A DNA stretch of 64,000 nt from NCBI GenBank assembly GCA_963727245.1, contig CAVSFO010000001.1:744001-808000 (forward strand), in the 5' to 3' direction. Below the pieces are notes generated by a model. It had not been told where the DNA came from, did not search any database, and saw only the letters and a list, made by a program, of their open reading frames with translations. Shown here in pieces: positions 34,978 through 43,762 of the stretch. The number at the start of each line of letters is the position of its first letter. Position 1 is the first letter of the stretch. Source of the DNA: JBKQVT01 sp963727245 (GTDB lineage: Bacteria > Planctomycetota > Planctomycetia > Pirellulales > Thermoguttaceae). A program made the translations under genes and the position numbers.

Positions 34978-36038
34978 ATGGCCATGCCCGCACCGCGGCG
35001 CATGATCGTTCTGACCGACGGTTATCGCGATCCGCATACCGCCAAGACGGCCATCTGCGTCATTCGCTATCGGCCGGAGGAGGTTGTGGCCGTGCTGGAC
35101 CGGCAAGGGGCCGGCCAGACGGCTGGGCAATGGCTGGGCGTGGGCGGGGCTATCCCGGTGGTCGCCACGCTGGCCGACGCCCCGGCGGCTAACGCCCTGC
35201 TGGTCGGCATCGCTCCGCCCGGCGGCAAGCTGCCGCCCGATTGGCGGCCCATCCTCCTGGAGGCCGCCGGCCGCGGGCTGACCCTGATCTCCGGCATGCA
35301 CGAGTTCCTCGGCGACGACGCCGAGTTGGTGCGGGCCGCCGCCCGGACCGGGGCCGAACTGGTCGATCTCCGCCGCAACGACGAACACGACGTGGCCGAC
35401 CGCCGGGGCATTCGCGCCGGCTGCCTGCGCATCCACACCGTCGGCAACGATTGCAGTTGCGGCAAGATGGTCGCGGCCGTCGAGGTCGCCGGCGGACTGG
35501 AGCGCGCCGGCGTCGATGCGGCTTTCGTGGCCACCGGGCAAACCGGCATCCTGGTGGCCGGCAGCGGCTGCCCGATCGACCGCGTCATCGCCGATTTCCT
35601 CAGCGGCGCCGCCGAAAAACTCGTGCTGGCCAACCAGCACCATGACGTGATCGTGGTGGAAGGTCAGGGGAGCCTGTTTCATCCGCGCTACTCGGGCGTG
35701 ACGCTGGGGTTGCTTCACGGCCTGCTGCCCCACGGGCTCGTTCTTTGCTACGAGATGGGCCGCACGGCGGTGGCCGGCATGGAGAGCGTGCCGCTGGCGC
35801 CGCTGAAGGACGTGGTCGAGTTCTACGAAGCGGCCGCCCGGTTGATGCACCCTTGCCGGGTGATCGGCGTGGCTGTCAACGGCCAGCGGTTCCCCCGCGA
35901 CGCCGACGTGGCGGCGGAGTGCGCCGCGTAGAGCGCGAGTTGGGCCTGCCCGCCTGCGACGTGCTCCGCCAGGGCCCCGGCAAGCTGGTGCAGGCGGTCT
36001 TGCAGTTGCGGCGGTCCGCCGCGGCGGCGTTGCCATGA
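34978..36038 (+). CDS. DUF1611 protein, DgcN-like (D-glutamate N-acetyltransferase family), frameshifted at the end
   Basis: About 352 residues. RRMIVLTDGYRDPHTAKTAI starts the Rossmann-like N-terminal domain. HTVGNDCSCGKMVAAVEVAG is a P-loop-like motif, and VEGQGSLFHPRYSGVTLGLL is the family hallmark. The frame from 34978 stops at 35931; a one-base shift near 35925 continues with ERELGLPACDVLRQGPGKLV to 36038, overlapping the next gene by ATGA. DUF1611 proteins paired with an enolase-superfamily racemase define the DgcN-DgcA D-glutamate route known from marine bacteria. The pairing here supports that role, but it is not proven. Confidence 0.8.
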
Positions 36039-37074
36039 AACTCACGCTGCACCGCTTCGATCTGCACACCAGGCATCCGTTCACCACCTCGCGCAGCAGC
36101 ACGCAGGTACAGAGCGCGGTCGTGGTCGAATTGGAGCAGGACGGCCGCCGCGGCTACGGCGAGGCCCCGCAGACGGCCTCTTACGGCGGCGAGGCGGCCG
36201 CCACGCCGGCCGTCCTGGAGGGCTTGCGGCCGCGGATCGAGGCGGCCCGGCTGGACGATCCGGCGGACCTTTGGGAGCAACTTGGCCCGCTCCTGGCCGG
36301 CACGCCGTCGGCCCAATGCGCGCTGGACGTGGCGGCGCACGACCTCTGGGGCAAGTTGCGGGCGCGCCGGTCTGGAAGCTCTGGGGCCTGCAAATTGACC
36401 GCACGCCGCCGAGCGACTACACCATCGGCATCAACGCCGTCGACGTCATGGTGGCGAAGCTCGCCGAGATGCCCGGCTTTCCCGTCTACAAGATCAAGCT
36501 GGGCACGCCCCGGGACCTCGACGCGCTGCGCACGCTCCGCCTGCACACGGAGGCGGCGTTCCGCGTCGACATCAACGGCGGCTGGACCGCCGAGCAAACG
36601 ATCGCCCGCGCGCCCGAGCTCAAGGCCCTGGGCGTCGAGCTGATCGAGCAGCCGCTGCCGCCCGAGGCGTGGGAGCCCATGCGGCGCGTGCTGGCCCAAT
36701 CGGCTCTGCCGCTGCTGGCCGACGAAAGCTGCCGCAGCCAGCCCGACCTGGACCGCTGCGCCGCTTGCTTCCACGGCGTCAACATCAAGCTGGCCAAGTG
36801 CGGCGGGCTCACGCCCGCGCGGCGCATGATCGGCCGGGCAAGGCAGCTCGGCCTGAAGGTGATGATCGGCTGCTTCACCGAGTCGACGATCAACATCTCG
36901 GCCGCCGCGCAACTCCTGCCCTTGGCCGACTACGCCGACCTGGACGGGGCCTTGCTGCTGGCCGACGACATCGCCAGCGGCGTGCGCATCGACCGTGGCC
37001 GGGTCGTCTATCCCCAGGCCGCCGGCTGCGGCGTGGAACTGACGATTACGCCCGGTCGAAGGGGAAGGCCATGA
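36035..37074 (+). CDS. Enolase-superfamily dipeptide epimerase/DgcA-like racemase, frameshifted
   Basis: About 346 residues. The capping domain starts MKLTLHRFDLHTRHPFTTSR and has GYGEAPQTASYGGE. After a shift near 36365, the barrel carries PVYKIKLGTPRD (KxK catalytic lysine), FRVDINGGW (metal Asp), VELIEQPLPPE (metal Glu), LLADESC (metal Asp) and NIKLAKCGGLTPA (second lysine). These residues fit dipeptide epimerases of the muconate-lactonizing group. Two readings are possible: L-Ala-D-Glu epimerase for murein recycling, or N-acetyl-D-glutamate racemase. The DUF1611 partner favours the latter. Its 3' end overlaps that of epmA on the other strand by 29 bases. Confidence 0.83.
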
Positions 37075-38079
37075 CCTGGCGCAGATCGGCGGCGCCGGCG
37101 GCCAGCATCACCAGGCGATCCAGTCCCAACGCCACGCCGACCGACGGCGGCAGGCCGGCCTCCATGGCCGCCAAGAGCCGGCTCGGCTCGGGCAAGGGCG
37201 GCTTGCCGTCCGCCTGGCGCTGGGCATTGACCAAGGCATTGCGCCGCGCAGCTCGTCGGCATCGAGCAATTCCTGGTAGCCGTTGGCCAACTCGATGCCC
37301 GAGACGTACAACTCGAACCGCTCGGCCAGCGGCGGCTTGCCGGGCCGCACCCGGGCCAAGGCGGCCTGCGTGGCCGGGTAGTCGTAGAGCAACACCGGCT
37401 GCCCGGTGCCCAAGTGCGGCTGCACCCGCTCCGTCAGCAGCCAGTCGAGCCAGCCGTCGCGGTCCTCGGCCGCCAGGCTTTCCGGCGGCGGGGACGTTGC
37501 CGAGTCTCGCGCGGCCTCAACTAGCTCGGCCGTGTCCGCCGCGTGTGGATCCAAGCCCGCGAATTGCCGGAAGGCTTCGGCATAGCTCAGTCGCAGCGCC
37601 GGGCCGCGCCCGAGCAGCGTCTCGCACAAGTCGCTGGTAAAGCCCATGCCCCGCCCGAGGCTATCGCCCCGGCGATACCATTCGACCAGCGTGAACTCGG
37701 GATTATGGAGCGGCCCCTGTTCATCGCGGCGGAAGACGCGGCTGACCTGGTAGATGGCCTCCGGGCAGCCTGCGGTTGCCAGCAGGCGTTTCATGGCCAG
37801 CTCGGGCGAAGTTTGCAGCCAACAAGGTAGGTCAGGCACCCCGTGCCTGACACTCTGGCCGGTGGTCAGGCACGGGGTGCCTGACCTACGGAAATCGACC
37901 GCCAGCGTGAACGGATCGAGGTGCCGATCGACGACCGTTTCGGCGGAGAGGATGGGCGTTTCGACTTCGAGGAATCCGGCCTGGTGGAAGAATTCGCGGA
38001 GCCGCCGCAGCAGTTCCGCCCGCAGTTGCAGGTTTTTCCAACTGGCGGTCGGTCGGAAGTCGTCGGCGGGATGGTGCAT
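37046..38079 (-). CDS. epmA: EF-P beta-lysyl transferase with an in-frame palindromic insert, frameshifted
   Basis: Class II LysRS-like enzyme that attaches beta-lysine to EF-P. The start MHHPADDFRPTASWKNLQLR is followed by FLEVETPILSAETVVDRHLD. LQTSPELAMKRLLATAGC, YQVSRVFRRDEQGPLHNPEF (motif 2), GIELANGYQELLDA and GVALGLDRLVMLAAG (motif 3) identify EpmA without an anticodon domain. The frame shifts near 37240, and the last 60 residues end at 37046. A 63-bp PR-1 repeat adds 21 residues (core SGTPCLTTGQSVRHGVPDLP) just before the LQTSPE motif. It lies next to efp, with epmB beyond. Confidence 0.9.
37827..37889. repeat. PR-1 palindromic repeat inside epmA
   Basis: Perfect 25-bp arms (37827-37851 and 37865-37889) starting GTAGGTCAGGCACCCC, with a 13-base spacer. 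Total 63 bp, so the reading frame is kept. The intergenic copy at 7556-7630 has identical arms and a 25-base spacer. Confidence 0.92.
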
Positions 38080-38140
38080 GGTAAAGAGGCTGGAACTGGC
38101 TGCGACAGCATCGGTTGCCACCCGGCTGCCGCGTGCAGGT

Positions 38141-38167
38141 TTTGATATCACAATTTGTGATATCAAA
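38141..38167. promoter_or_regulatory. Perfect 27-bp AT-rich palindrome upstream of epmA
   Basis: TTTGATATCACAA, one T, TTGTGATATCAAA: 13-bp arms with no mismatch, very AT-rich in a GC-rich genome, 62 bases before the epmA start and 108 bases after the efp stop. It looks like an operator. Such TGATATCA-type sites are common upstream of antitoxin genes, but no such gene is here. Confidence 0.55.
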
Positions 38168-38231
38168 GGCGCAACCCCTTGCGGCACAAGCCTAACGGTC
38201 GGACGCCGAGCCCGGGTCGAGCGAAATTTCC

Positions 38232-38268
38232 CCTCACCCCGACCCTCTCCCGGAGGGAGAGGGGGAAA
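38232..38268. repeat. PR-8 palindromic repeat, copy 1
   Basis: CCCTCACCCCGACCCTCTCC with CGGAGGGAGAGGGGG, a hairpin immediately after the efp stop. The family recurs at 61133-61166 and 61213-61251. It may also serve as the efp terminator. Confidence 0.75.
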
Positions 38269-38274
38269 CGCCGC

Positions 38275-38844
38275 TCACTCTTTCACGCGCTCGATGTACT
38301 CGCCGGTGCGGGTGTCGATCTTGATCAGCTCGCCCATGTCGACGAACGACGGACAGGCGAACTCGGCCCCGGTCTCGACCTTGCAGGGTTTGGTCACGTT
38401 CGTGGCCGTGTTGCCGCGGGCGCCGGGCTCGCAGTATTCGACCTTCAACACCACGTGGTTGGGCGGCGTGATCGAGATGGGCCGGCTGTTGAACAACACC
38501 ATGCTGCAATTCATGCCTTCCTTGAGGTATCGCCAGGCGTCGCCCACCTGGTCGGGGGTCAACTCGTGCTGTTCGTAGCTTTCGTTGTCCATGAAGACGT
38601 AGTGGTCGGCCTGGCGATAGAGGTACTGGGCGTCGATTTCGTCGATTTCGGCGGCGTCGATGGAGTCGCCGCTCTTGTAGGTGCGGTCCAGGACGGTGCC
38701 GCGCAGCAGGTTTCGCAGCTTGCACTTGTAAAGCGCCTGGCCCTTGCCCGGCTTCACGAAGTTGCACTCGATCATCAGGTAGGGGTCGCCGTCGATCTGG
38801 ACCTTCAGGCCCTTGCGAAATTCACTGGTGTTGTACGATGCCAC
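38275..38844 (-). CDS. efp: Elongation factor P
   Basis: A 189-residue EF-P from a GTG start (MASYNTSEFRKGLKVQIDGD), with GGAAG upstream. It rescues ribosomes stalled at polyproline. FVKPGKGQALYKCKLRN contains Lys34 in the loop position modified by beta-lysine in E. coli, consistent with the adjacent epmA and epmB. LKVEYCEPGARGNTATNV, then TKPCKVETGAEF, is the EF-P domain III signature. Frame intact and length typical. Confidence 0.97.
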   Translation of the reverse strand: MASYNTSEFRKGLKVQIDGDPYLMIECNFVKPGKGQALYKCKLRNLLRGTVLDRTYKSGDSIDAAEIDEIDAQYLYRQADHYVFMDNESYEQHELTPDQVGDAWRYLKEGMNCSMVLFNSRPISITPPNHVVLKVEYCEPGARGNTATNVTKPCKVETGAEFACPSFVDMGELIKIDTRTGEYIERVKE

Positions 38845-38900
38845 GTTGCGTCTTCCGTTTTACTTTCTAGGAGGGACGGGTTCTGATACCATGGAGTATT

Positions 38901-39923
38901 ATGCCAGCCTGCACGCTACAAACCAATAGGGGTCAGTCGCCGCCATCGCCCGCCTGGCAGACGGCGCTGGCCGAGTCGCTTGGCGACGTGGGGGAATTGT
39001 GCCGGTTGCTGGGGCTCCCCCCCGAGGTGGCAACCGCGGCCCGGCAGCCCGCCGAGAAGTTCCCCCTCCTGGTCCCCCGGACCTGGCTGGGGCGGATCGC
39101 CCCGGGCAATCCGCGGGATCCGCTGCTCTTGCAGGTCCTTCCCCAAGCCGAGGAACTGGCCGAAGTGCCCCAGTTCCAGACCGATCCGCTGGGCGAGGCA
39201 GAGGCCGCCGGTTGCTCCGGCCTGCTCTGGAAATATCCCGGCAGACTCTTGGTGGTTACGACGGGGGCGTGTGCCGTCCATTGCCGGTTCTGCTTTCGCC
39301 GCCACTTTCCCTATACGGAATCGACCGCCGGCGTCGCCCCCTGGGAGGCGGCCCTGTCGGTGGCAGCCGCCGAACCGTCGATCGAAGAAATCATTCTCAG
39401 CGGCGGCGACCCATTGACGCTGCCGGATAGTCAGCTTTCCTATCTTACCAAACGGCTGGCGGCGATCCCACATCTGCGGCGTTTGCGGATCCACAGCCGG
39501 TTGCCGATCGTGGTCCCGCAGCGGGTGACGGACGAGTTGCTCGATTGGCTTCGCGGCAGCCGGTTGACGCCCATTCTGGTGGTGCAGGTCAATCATGCGG
39601 CGGAAATCGACGCGGCGGTGGCCGTCGCCTTGGGGCGATTGGTGGACGCCGGCGTGCCGGTGTTGGCCCAGTCCGTGTTGCTGCGCGGCGTGAACGACGA
39701 CCTGGAGGTCTTGGCCGCGCTGTACCGCCGGCTGGTCGATCTGCGGGTGATGCCTTATTACCTGCACCAGTTGGACCGGGTTGCCGGGGCGGCCCATTTT
39801 GAAGTGTCGCCGCATCGGGGGCGGGAATTGATCGGGCAGCTTCGCGGCCGGCTGCCGGGCTACGCGGTCCCGCGCTACGTCTGCGAGACGCCCGGCCAGT
39901 CCAGCAAGACGCTGCTGGGGTAG
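38901..39923 (+). CDS. epmB: EF-P beta-lysylation protein EpmB (lysine 2,3-aminomutase)
   Basis: A 340-residue radical-SAM, PLP enzyme converting alpha-lysine to beta-lysine for EF-P. ACAVHCRFCFRRHFPYTEST holds the CxxxCxxC cluster. IIEEIILSGGDPLTLPD-type motif (EEIILSGGDPLTLPDSQLSY), HSRLPIVVPQRVTDELLDWL and RVMPYYLHQLDRVAGAAHFE (PLP-lysine region) are characteristic. It is divergent from efp, with 56 bases between the starts. The short length fits EpmB rather than catabolic KamA. Confidence 0.93.
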   Translation: MPACTLQTNRGQSPPSPAWQTALAESLGDVGELCRLLGLPPEVATAARQPAEKFPLLVPRTWLGRIAPGNPRDPLLLQVLPQAEELAEVPQFQTDPLGEAEAAGCSGLLWKYPGRLLVVTTGACAVHCRFCFRRHFPYTESTAGVAPWEAALSVAAAEPSIEEIILSGGDPLTLPDSQLSYLTKRLAAIPHLRRLRIHSRLPIVVPQRVTDELLDWLRGSRLTPILVVQVNHAAEIDAAVAVALGRLVDAGVPVLAQSVLLRGVNDDLEVLAALYRRLVDLRVMPYYLHQLDRVAGAAHFEVSPHRGRELIGQLRGRLPGYAVPRYVCETPGQSSKTLLG

Positions 39924-39986
39924 GTCCGCGGGCGATGTCTCGGCAAAAACGGCCGGCGACGCGGGATGGCCTCGACCCGGTGATCC

Positions 39987-41822
39987 CTACCTCTTCGCCC
40001 TCTTGATCTCCAGCAAGGCTTCGCTGGCTGCGAGTCGAACCACGTCAACCTCGAACGCGTTCTTCGCCACTTTCCTCAGCGACGGGACAGCCGTCCTCGC
40101 CTTTGGAGCTAGGGTTCCTAGAACCCCAGCAGCGGCCCACCGAGCGTTCCAATTCTCGTCGCTGAGCAATTCCACGAGCACCCGTATGGCGGCCTTCGGA
40201 TCGGGGACCATGTTTCCCAAGGCCGACGCAGCAGTCACGCGGACTTGCCAATCCTTGTCCTTGAGCATTTCTGTAAGGACCGGGATGCTCGCGGGCCCCA
40301 TCTTCGCCAGGGCGAGAGCCGCACCCTGCCGAGCCTGCGCATCCTCACCCTTGAGCAATTCCTTCAGGGCAGGAATGGCCGGGGGACCGAGCTTCCCCAA
40401 GGCCGAAGCGGCATCCTGCCGAACCTGTCTATCTCGTCGGTCTTGGAGCAAGTCCGTCAATACAGGGATCACGGTCTTGTCCCCAATGTTGCCCAACGAA
40501 TACGCGGCGGCCTGCCGAACGTAGGGCATATCATCCTTGAGCAATTCCCTTAGCGCCGCCGTGGCTGCCTTCGCCTCGGGACCCGTGTTTCCGAGGGCTT
40601 CGGCGGCACTTTGCCGAACGTACCATTCCTTGTCCTTGAGCAGTTCCGTCAGCGCCGGGACGGCCGGCTTCGCCTCGGGGCCAATCATTCCCAGCGCCCA
40701 AGCAGCAGCCTGACGTACTTTCTCGTCCTTGTCCTTGAGCAATTCCGTGAGGACCGGAATGCTCGCGGGGCCGATCTTCCCCAGCGCCGAAGCAGCGCCC
40801 CAACGTGCATCCTTGTCCTTGACCAGTTTCGTCAGCACGGGGATGGCGGCCGGCCCCATCTTCCCCAGCGCCTCGGAGGCAGTTTCCGGAAGCGGGTGGC
40901 CCTTGCGATTGAGCCATTCCGCCAAAATTGGGATGGCTGCCTTCGCCTCGGGGCCGATGTTCCCCAGGGTCTTAGCGACGAAGACCTGATCGAACCCGTC
41001 CTTACCGTCCTTGAGCAATGCCGTCAGCGCCGGAACAGCGGCCCTCGCCCTGGGACCGATCTGCCCCAGGGCCATGATAGCTGTCCCCCGACCCGTAAAA
41101 TCGGTGCCTGTGAGCAACTCGATTAGCGCCGGGACGGCTGCCTTCGCCTCGGGACCGACATGCACCAGGGCCTCGCCAGCGTACTGCCGAACGAGCGCGT
41201 CCTGGTCCTTGAGCGACTCGGCGAGGGCTGCGACGGCAGCCTTGGCGTCAGGACCCATGAAGTTCAAGGTCAGCGCAGCGGCCCTGCGAACCCGAGCATC
41301 CTTGTCCTTGAGCAGTCCCACGAGGGCGGGGACGGCGGGTGGACCCATCTTGCACAGGGCCGACGTGGCGGCATAGCTGACGCCGGTAACGTGGGGGTCT
41401 TTGTCTTTGAGCGATTCGATAAGAATCGGGATGGCTGCCGAACCGATCCCCCCCAGGACCTGGGCGGCGGCATAACGAGCGTCGCTGTCGTTGCTCTTAA
41501 GCAATTCCGTCGCCGCGGGAATGGCTGCCGGACCGATTTTGCACAGGGCCTCGGTGGCATCATCGCGAACGTCTCCCTCCTTGTCCTGAAGCAATTCCGT
41601 GAGGACCGGGATGGCCATCGGGCCCATCGTCCCCAGGGCCACGGTGGCCTCGCTCCTTGTTTCCGGGTTGCCATCTTTCGCCAGGGCCCTCCAATCACTG
41701 AAAGTCTTGCCGTCGTAGGTTGATTCCTTGACCTGGGGCGTTGGCGCGGATTTTTGCTCACCCGCGAGACAAACGCCCGCAAGAATGAACGTGAACAATA
41801 GACTGAAAAGTCTCACGTTCAT
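39987..41822 (-). CDS. Secreted HEAT-repeat protein
   Basis: 611 residues with signal peptide (MNVRLFSLLFTFILAGVCLA, then GEQK) and GGAGG five bases upstream. The rest is about fourteen HEAT/PBS-lyase-type repeats with consensus GPEAKAAVPALTELLKDKD then VRQAAAEALGNIG. The DNA repeats are diverged, so it is an old array. It is probably an exported scaffold or binding protein. A DUF2617 gene lies immediately upstream, and the two form an operon from a promoter near 42472. An apparent extension to 42227 is out of register with that gene and is rejected. Confidence 0.85.
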   Translation of the reverse strand: MNVRLFSLLFTFILAGVCLAGEQKSAPTPQVKESTYDGKTFSDWRALAKDGNPETRSEATVALGTMGPMAIPVLTELLQDKEGDVRDDATEALCKIGPAAIPAATELLKSNDSDARYAAAQVLGGIGSAAIPILIESLKDKDPHVTGVSYAATSALCKMGPPAVPALVGLLKDKDARVRRAAALTLNFMGPDAKAAVAALAESLKDQDALVRQYAGEALVHVGPEAKAAVPALIELLTGTDFTGRGTAIMALGQIGPRARAAVPALTALLKDGKDGFDQVFVAKTLGNIGPEAKAAIPILAEWLNRKGHPLPETASEALGKMGPAAIPVLTKLVKDKDARWGAASALGKIGPASIPVLTELLKDKDEKVRQAAAWALGMIGPEAKPAVPALTELLKDKEWYVRQSAAEALGNTGPEAKAATAALRELLKDDMPYVRQAAAYSLGNIGDKTVIPVLTDLLQDRRDRQVRQDAASALGKLGPPAIPALKELLKGEDAQARQGAALALAKMGPASIPVLTEMLKDKDWQVRVTAASALGNMVPDPKAAIRVLVELLSDENWNARWAAAGVLGTLAPKARTAVPSLRKVAKNAFEVDVVRLAASEALLEIKRAKR

Positions 41823-41842
41823 CTGCCTCCGCAGCCAAGGCG

Positions 41843-42382
41843 TCAGGGCAACTGGAAGATCGACTGGCTCTTGACGATGGCGTAGTCGTCGGGGAAGGTG
41901 TGGAAGGCCTGGATGAGGAGCTTGCGGCTGCGGCTTTCGATGTTGATGTAGCTTAGGGCGCCCAGGGCCATCCGCCCGCTGGCGTCGAAGCGGTGCAACA
42001 TGCCCTGGCGGAGGCCGTCCTCGGCCAACTCCTGCTGGAAGGTCCAGAAGACCTCGGGGTCGACCGGTTCGAGCTGGAAACTGACCTGATAGCAGATGCC
42101 GCCGCGACACTCGACGCGGTCGCTGCGCTGGCCCTTGAGTCCGTAGGACAACAGGCGGCGCTTTTCCGGCAGGGGATGCTGGGCCGAGGCGGCCACTTCC
42201 GTCAGCGTCAGGCCGCCGTGGCGCCAAGTCACGACGTGGCCGGCGCTGGTGATGTCGATCTTGGCCTCGTAAAGCTCGCGCTTGACGGAACGGGTATGAT
42301 ACACCTCGAACAATTCCGGGTGCAGCGGCCGGCCGTAAAGCTGGAAAACCAACTCGGCGACTTTAGGTCGAGCAGTAAGCAC
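41843..42382 (-). CDS. DUF2617 family protein
   Basis: A 179-residue protein from a GTG start (VLTARPKVAELVFQLYGRPL) with AAGGAA upstream. LFEVYHTRSVKRELYEAKID and GHVVTWRHGGLTLTEVAAS are the conserved parts of this uncharacterised family, seen in planctomycetes and actinobacteria. No catalytic motif is obvious. The stop is 20 bases before the start of the HEAT gene. Confidence 0.82.
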   Translation of the reverse strand: MLTARPKVAELVFQLYGRPLHPELFEVYHTRSVKRELYEAKIDITSAGHVVTWRHGGLTLTEVAASAQHPLPEKRRLLSYGLKGQRSDRVECRGGICYQVSFQLEPVDPEVFWTFQQELAEDGLRQGMLHRFDASGRMALGALSYINIESRSRKLLIQAFHTFPDDYAIVKSQSIFQLP

Positions 42383-42471
42383 GACGTTAATTCCTTCTTG
42401 CCCTTGCTACCGTGCGACGCGTCCCACCCTTGTCATGCGACTGACGCCTGCGGGATCGCGAGCACACGTGT

Positions 42472-42500
42472 ATTATAATCACTCCCGGCAAGTCGGACAA
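42472..42500 (-). promoter_or_regulatory. Promoter of the DUF2617-HEAT operon
   Basis: Minus strand: -35 TTGTCC (42495-42500), 17-base spacer, -10 TATAAT (42472-42477), about 90 bases before the GTG. It lies in the 325-bp divergent gap 42383-42707, in which no other feature was seen. Confidence 0.6.
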
Positions 42501-42707
42501 AGAGCAGTTGTGCGGTAGAAATTGCGGCGCGGAAATTCGCACTTGACAAAAGCGTCTTCGCTGTTCCACCGCGATGCTAGCAGCGCTTTCCCGCGCGGCG
42601 GCCGGCGCAGTACACGCGTGCAACAACGCTGCGCTGCGGACGCGGTGTACACTTGATCGGTCAATGCCCCTTCCGGCGGCGGTAGGCCGGCGGTAGGATT
42701 GTCCCCC

Positions 42708-43499
42708 ATGACTCAGCCCGCAACCGCCGGAGACAATTGGTACGATTACCCTGCCTACTACGACCTCGCCTTCCGCTCGGAAACGCCCGCCGAGGCCGAC
42801 TTCATCGAGGCGGCCTGCCGGAAATACTGCCCTTTCCCGGCTCGCCGACTGCTGGAGCCGGCCTGCGGCAGCGGGCGACTGGTGGCGGAATTGGCCACCC
42901 GGGGATATGACCTGAGCGGTTTCGATCTCAGCGGGCCGGCCCTGGCGTATCTGCGCCGCCGCCTGGCTCGGCGCGGACTGCGGGCGGCGGTCTTCACGGC
43001 CGACATGGCCGACTTCGTCCTGCCCCGGCCGGTCGATGCGGCCTACAACACGTTCGATGGGTTTCGCCACCTGTTGGACCAACGGCGGGCCCGCCGGCAC
43101 CTGGAGTGCGTGGCGGCCAGCCTTCGCCCGGGCGGAATCTACATCCTCGGTTTTCACCTCTTGCCGCCGGATGCCGCCGCCGAGTGCATCGAGCGCTGGC
43201 GGGCCCGGCACGGCCGCACCCAAGTGTCCGTCACGCTCCGCGTGCTCTCGACCGACCGCCGCCGCCGCATCGAAAGGCTGCGGATTTGCCTGCTGATCCG
43301 CAAGGGAGAGCGGCAGTTGCGGCTCCGCGACGAATTTCCCTTGCGGATGTACACCGCCGCACAGTTCCGGCGGTTGCTCGCCAGCGTGCCGCGGCTGGAA
43401 TTGTGCGACGTGTACGATTTCTGGTATGAAATCGATCATCCGCTGCGACTGAGCGACGAGCTTTCCGACACCGTCTTCGTGTTAAGGCGGAAGGCGTAG
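42708..43499 (+). CDS. Class I SAM-dependent methyltransferase
   Basis: A 263-residue protein. After MTQPATAGDNWYDYPAYYDL come the SAM-binding motif RLLEPACGSGRLVAELATRG and the acidic loop LSGFDLSGPALAYLRRRL, then VDAAYNTFDGFRHLL (motif of the post-II strand). The C-terminal half has PLRMYTAAQFRRLLASV, typical of small-molecule methyltransferases. The substrate is unknown. ATG at 42708 is preferred over an upstream TTG. Confidence 0.86.
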   Translation: MTQPATAGDNWYDYPAYYDLAFRSETPAEADFIEAACRKYCPFPARRLLEPACGSGRLVAELATRGYDLSGFDLSGPALAYLRRRLARRGLRAAVFTADMADFVLPRPVDAAYNTFDGFRHLLDQRRARRHLECVAASLRPGGIYILGFHLLPPDAAAECIERWRARHGRTQVSVTLRVLSTDRRRRIERLRICLLIRKGERQLRLRDEFPLRMYTAAQFRRLLASVPRLELCDVYDFWYEIDHPLRLSDELSDTVFVLRRKA

Positions 43500-43511
43500 C
43501 GGTTCAAGGAG

Positions 43512-43596
43512 CCGGTGGCATCAGCCACCGGATATCGTGGACAGCGGACGGCGGGGGGGCGTAACGAGGCGCCGAGCCGGTGGCGTCAGCCACCGG
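43512..43596. repeat. PR-9 palindromic repeats, two units
   Basis: CCGGTGGCATCAGCCACCGG (43512-43531) and CCGGTGGCGTCAGCCACCGG (43577-43596), each followed by ATATCG. Relatives at 49656-49675 and 49720-49739, inverted. The rest of the gap to 43762 shows nothing else. Confidence 0.8.
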
Positions 43597-43762
43597 ATAT
43601 CGCGGAATGCCGACGACGGACGGCCAGCGGACGGTGAATACCTGGGTTGCGCAGAGTCCGCAACTTAACGCCGACGACTTCCCTGGCTTCCGGCCGCTGA
43701 TTCCTCTAGCGTAAATCTCGCAAGTTCGCTAATCTAGCCGGGCACATGGAGGGCGGCAAACC

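Noticed and set aside
39987..42227. N-terminally extended HEAT protein of 746 residues
   Set aside because: The extension reads the DUF2617 gene in the wrong frame. The ATG at 41822 has a GGAGG site and begins a signal peptide.
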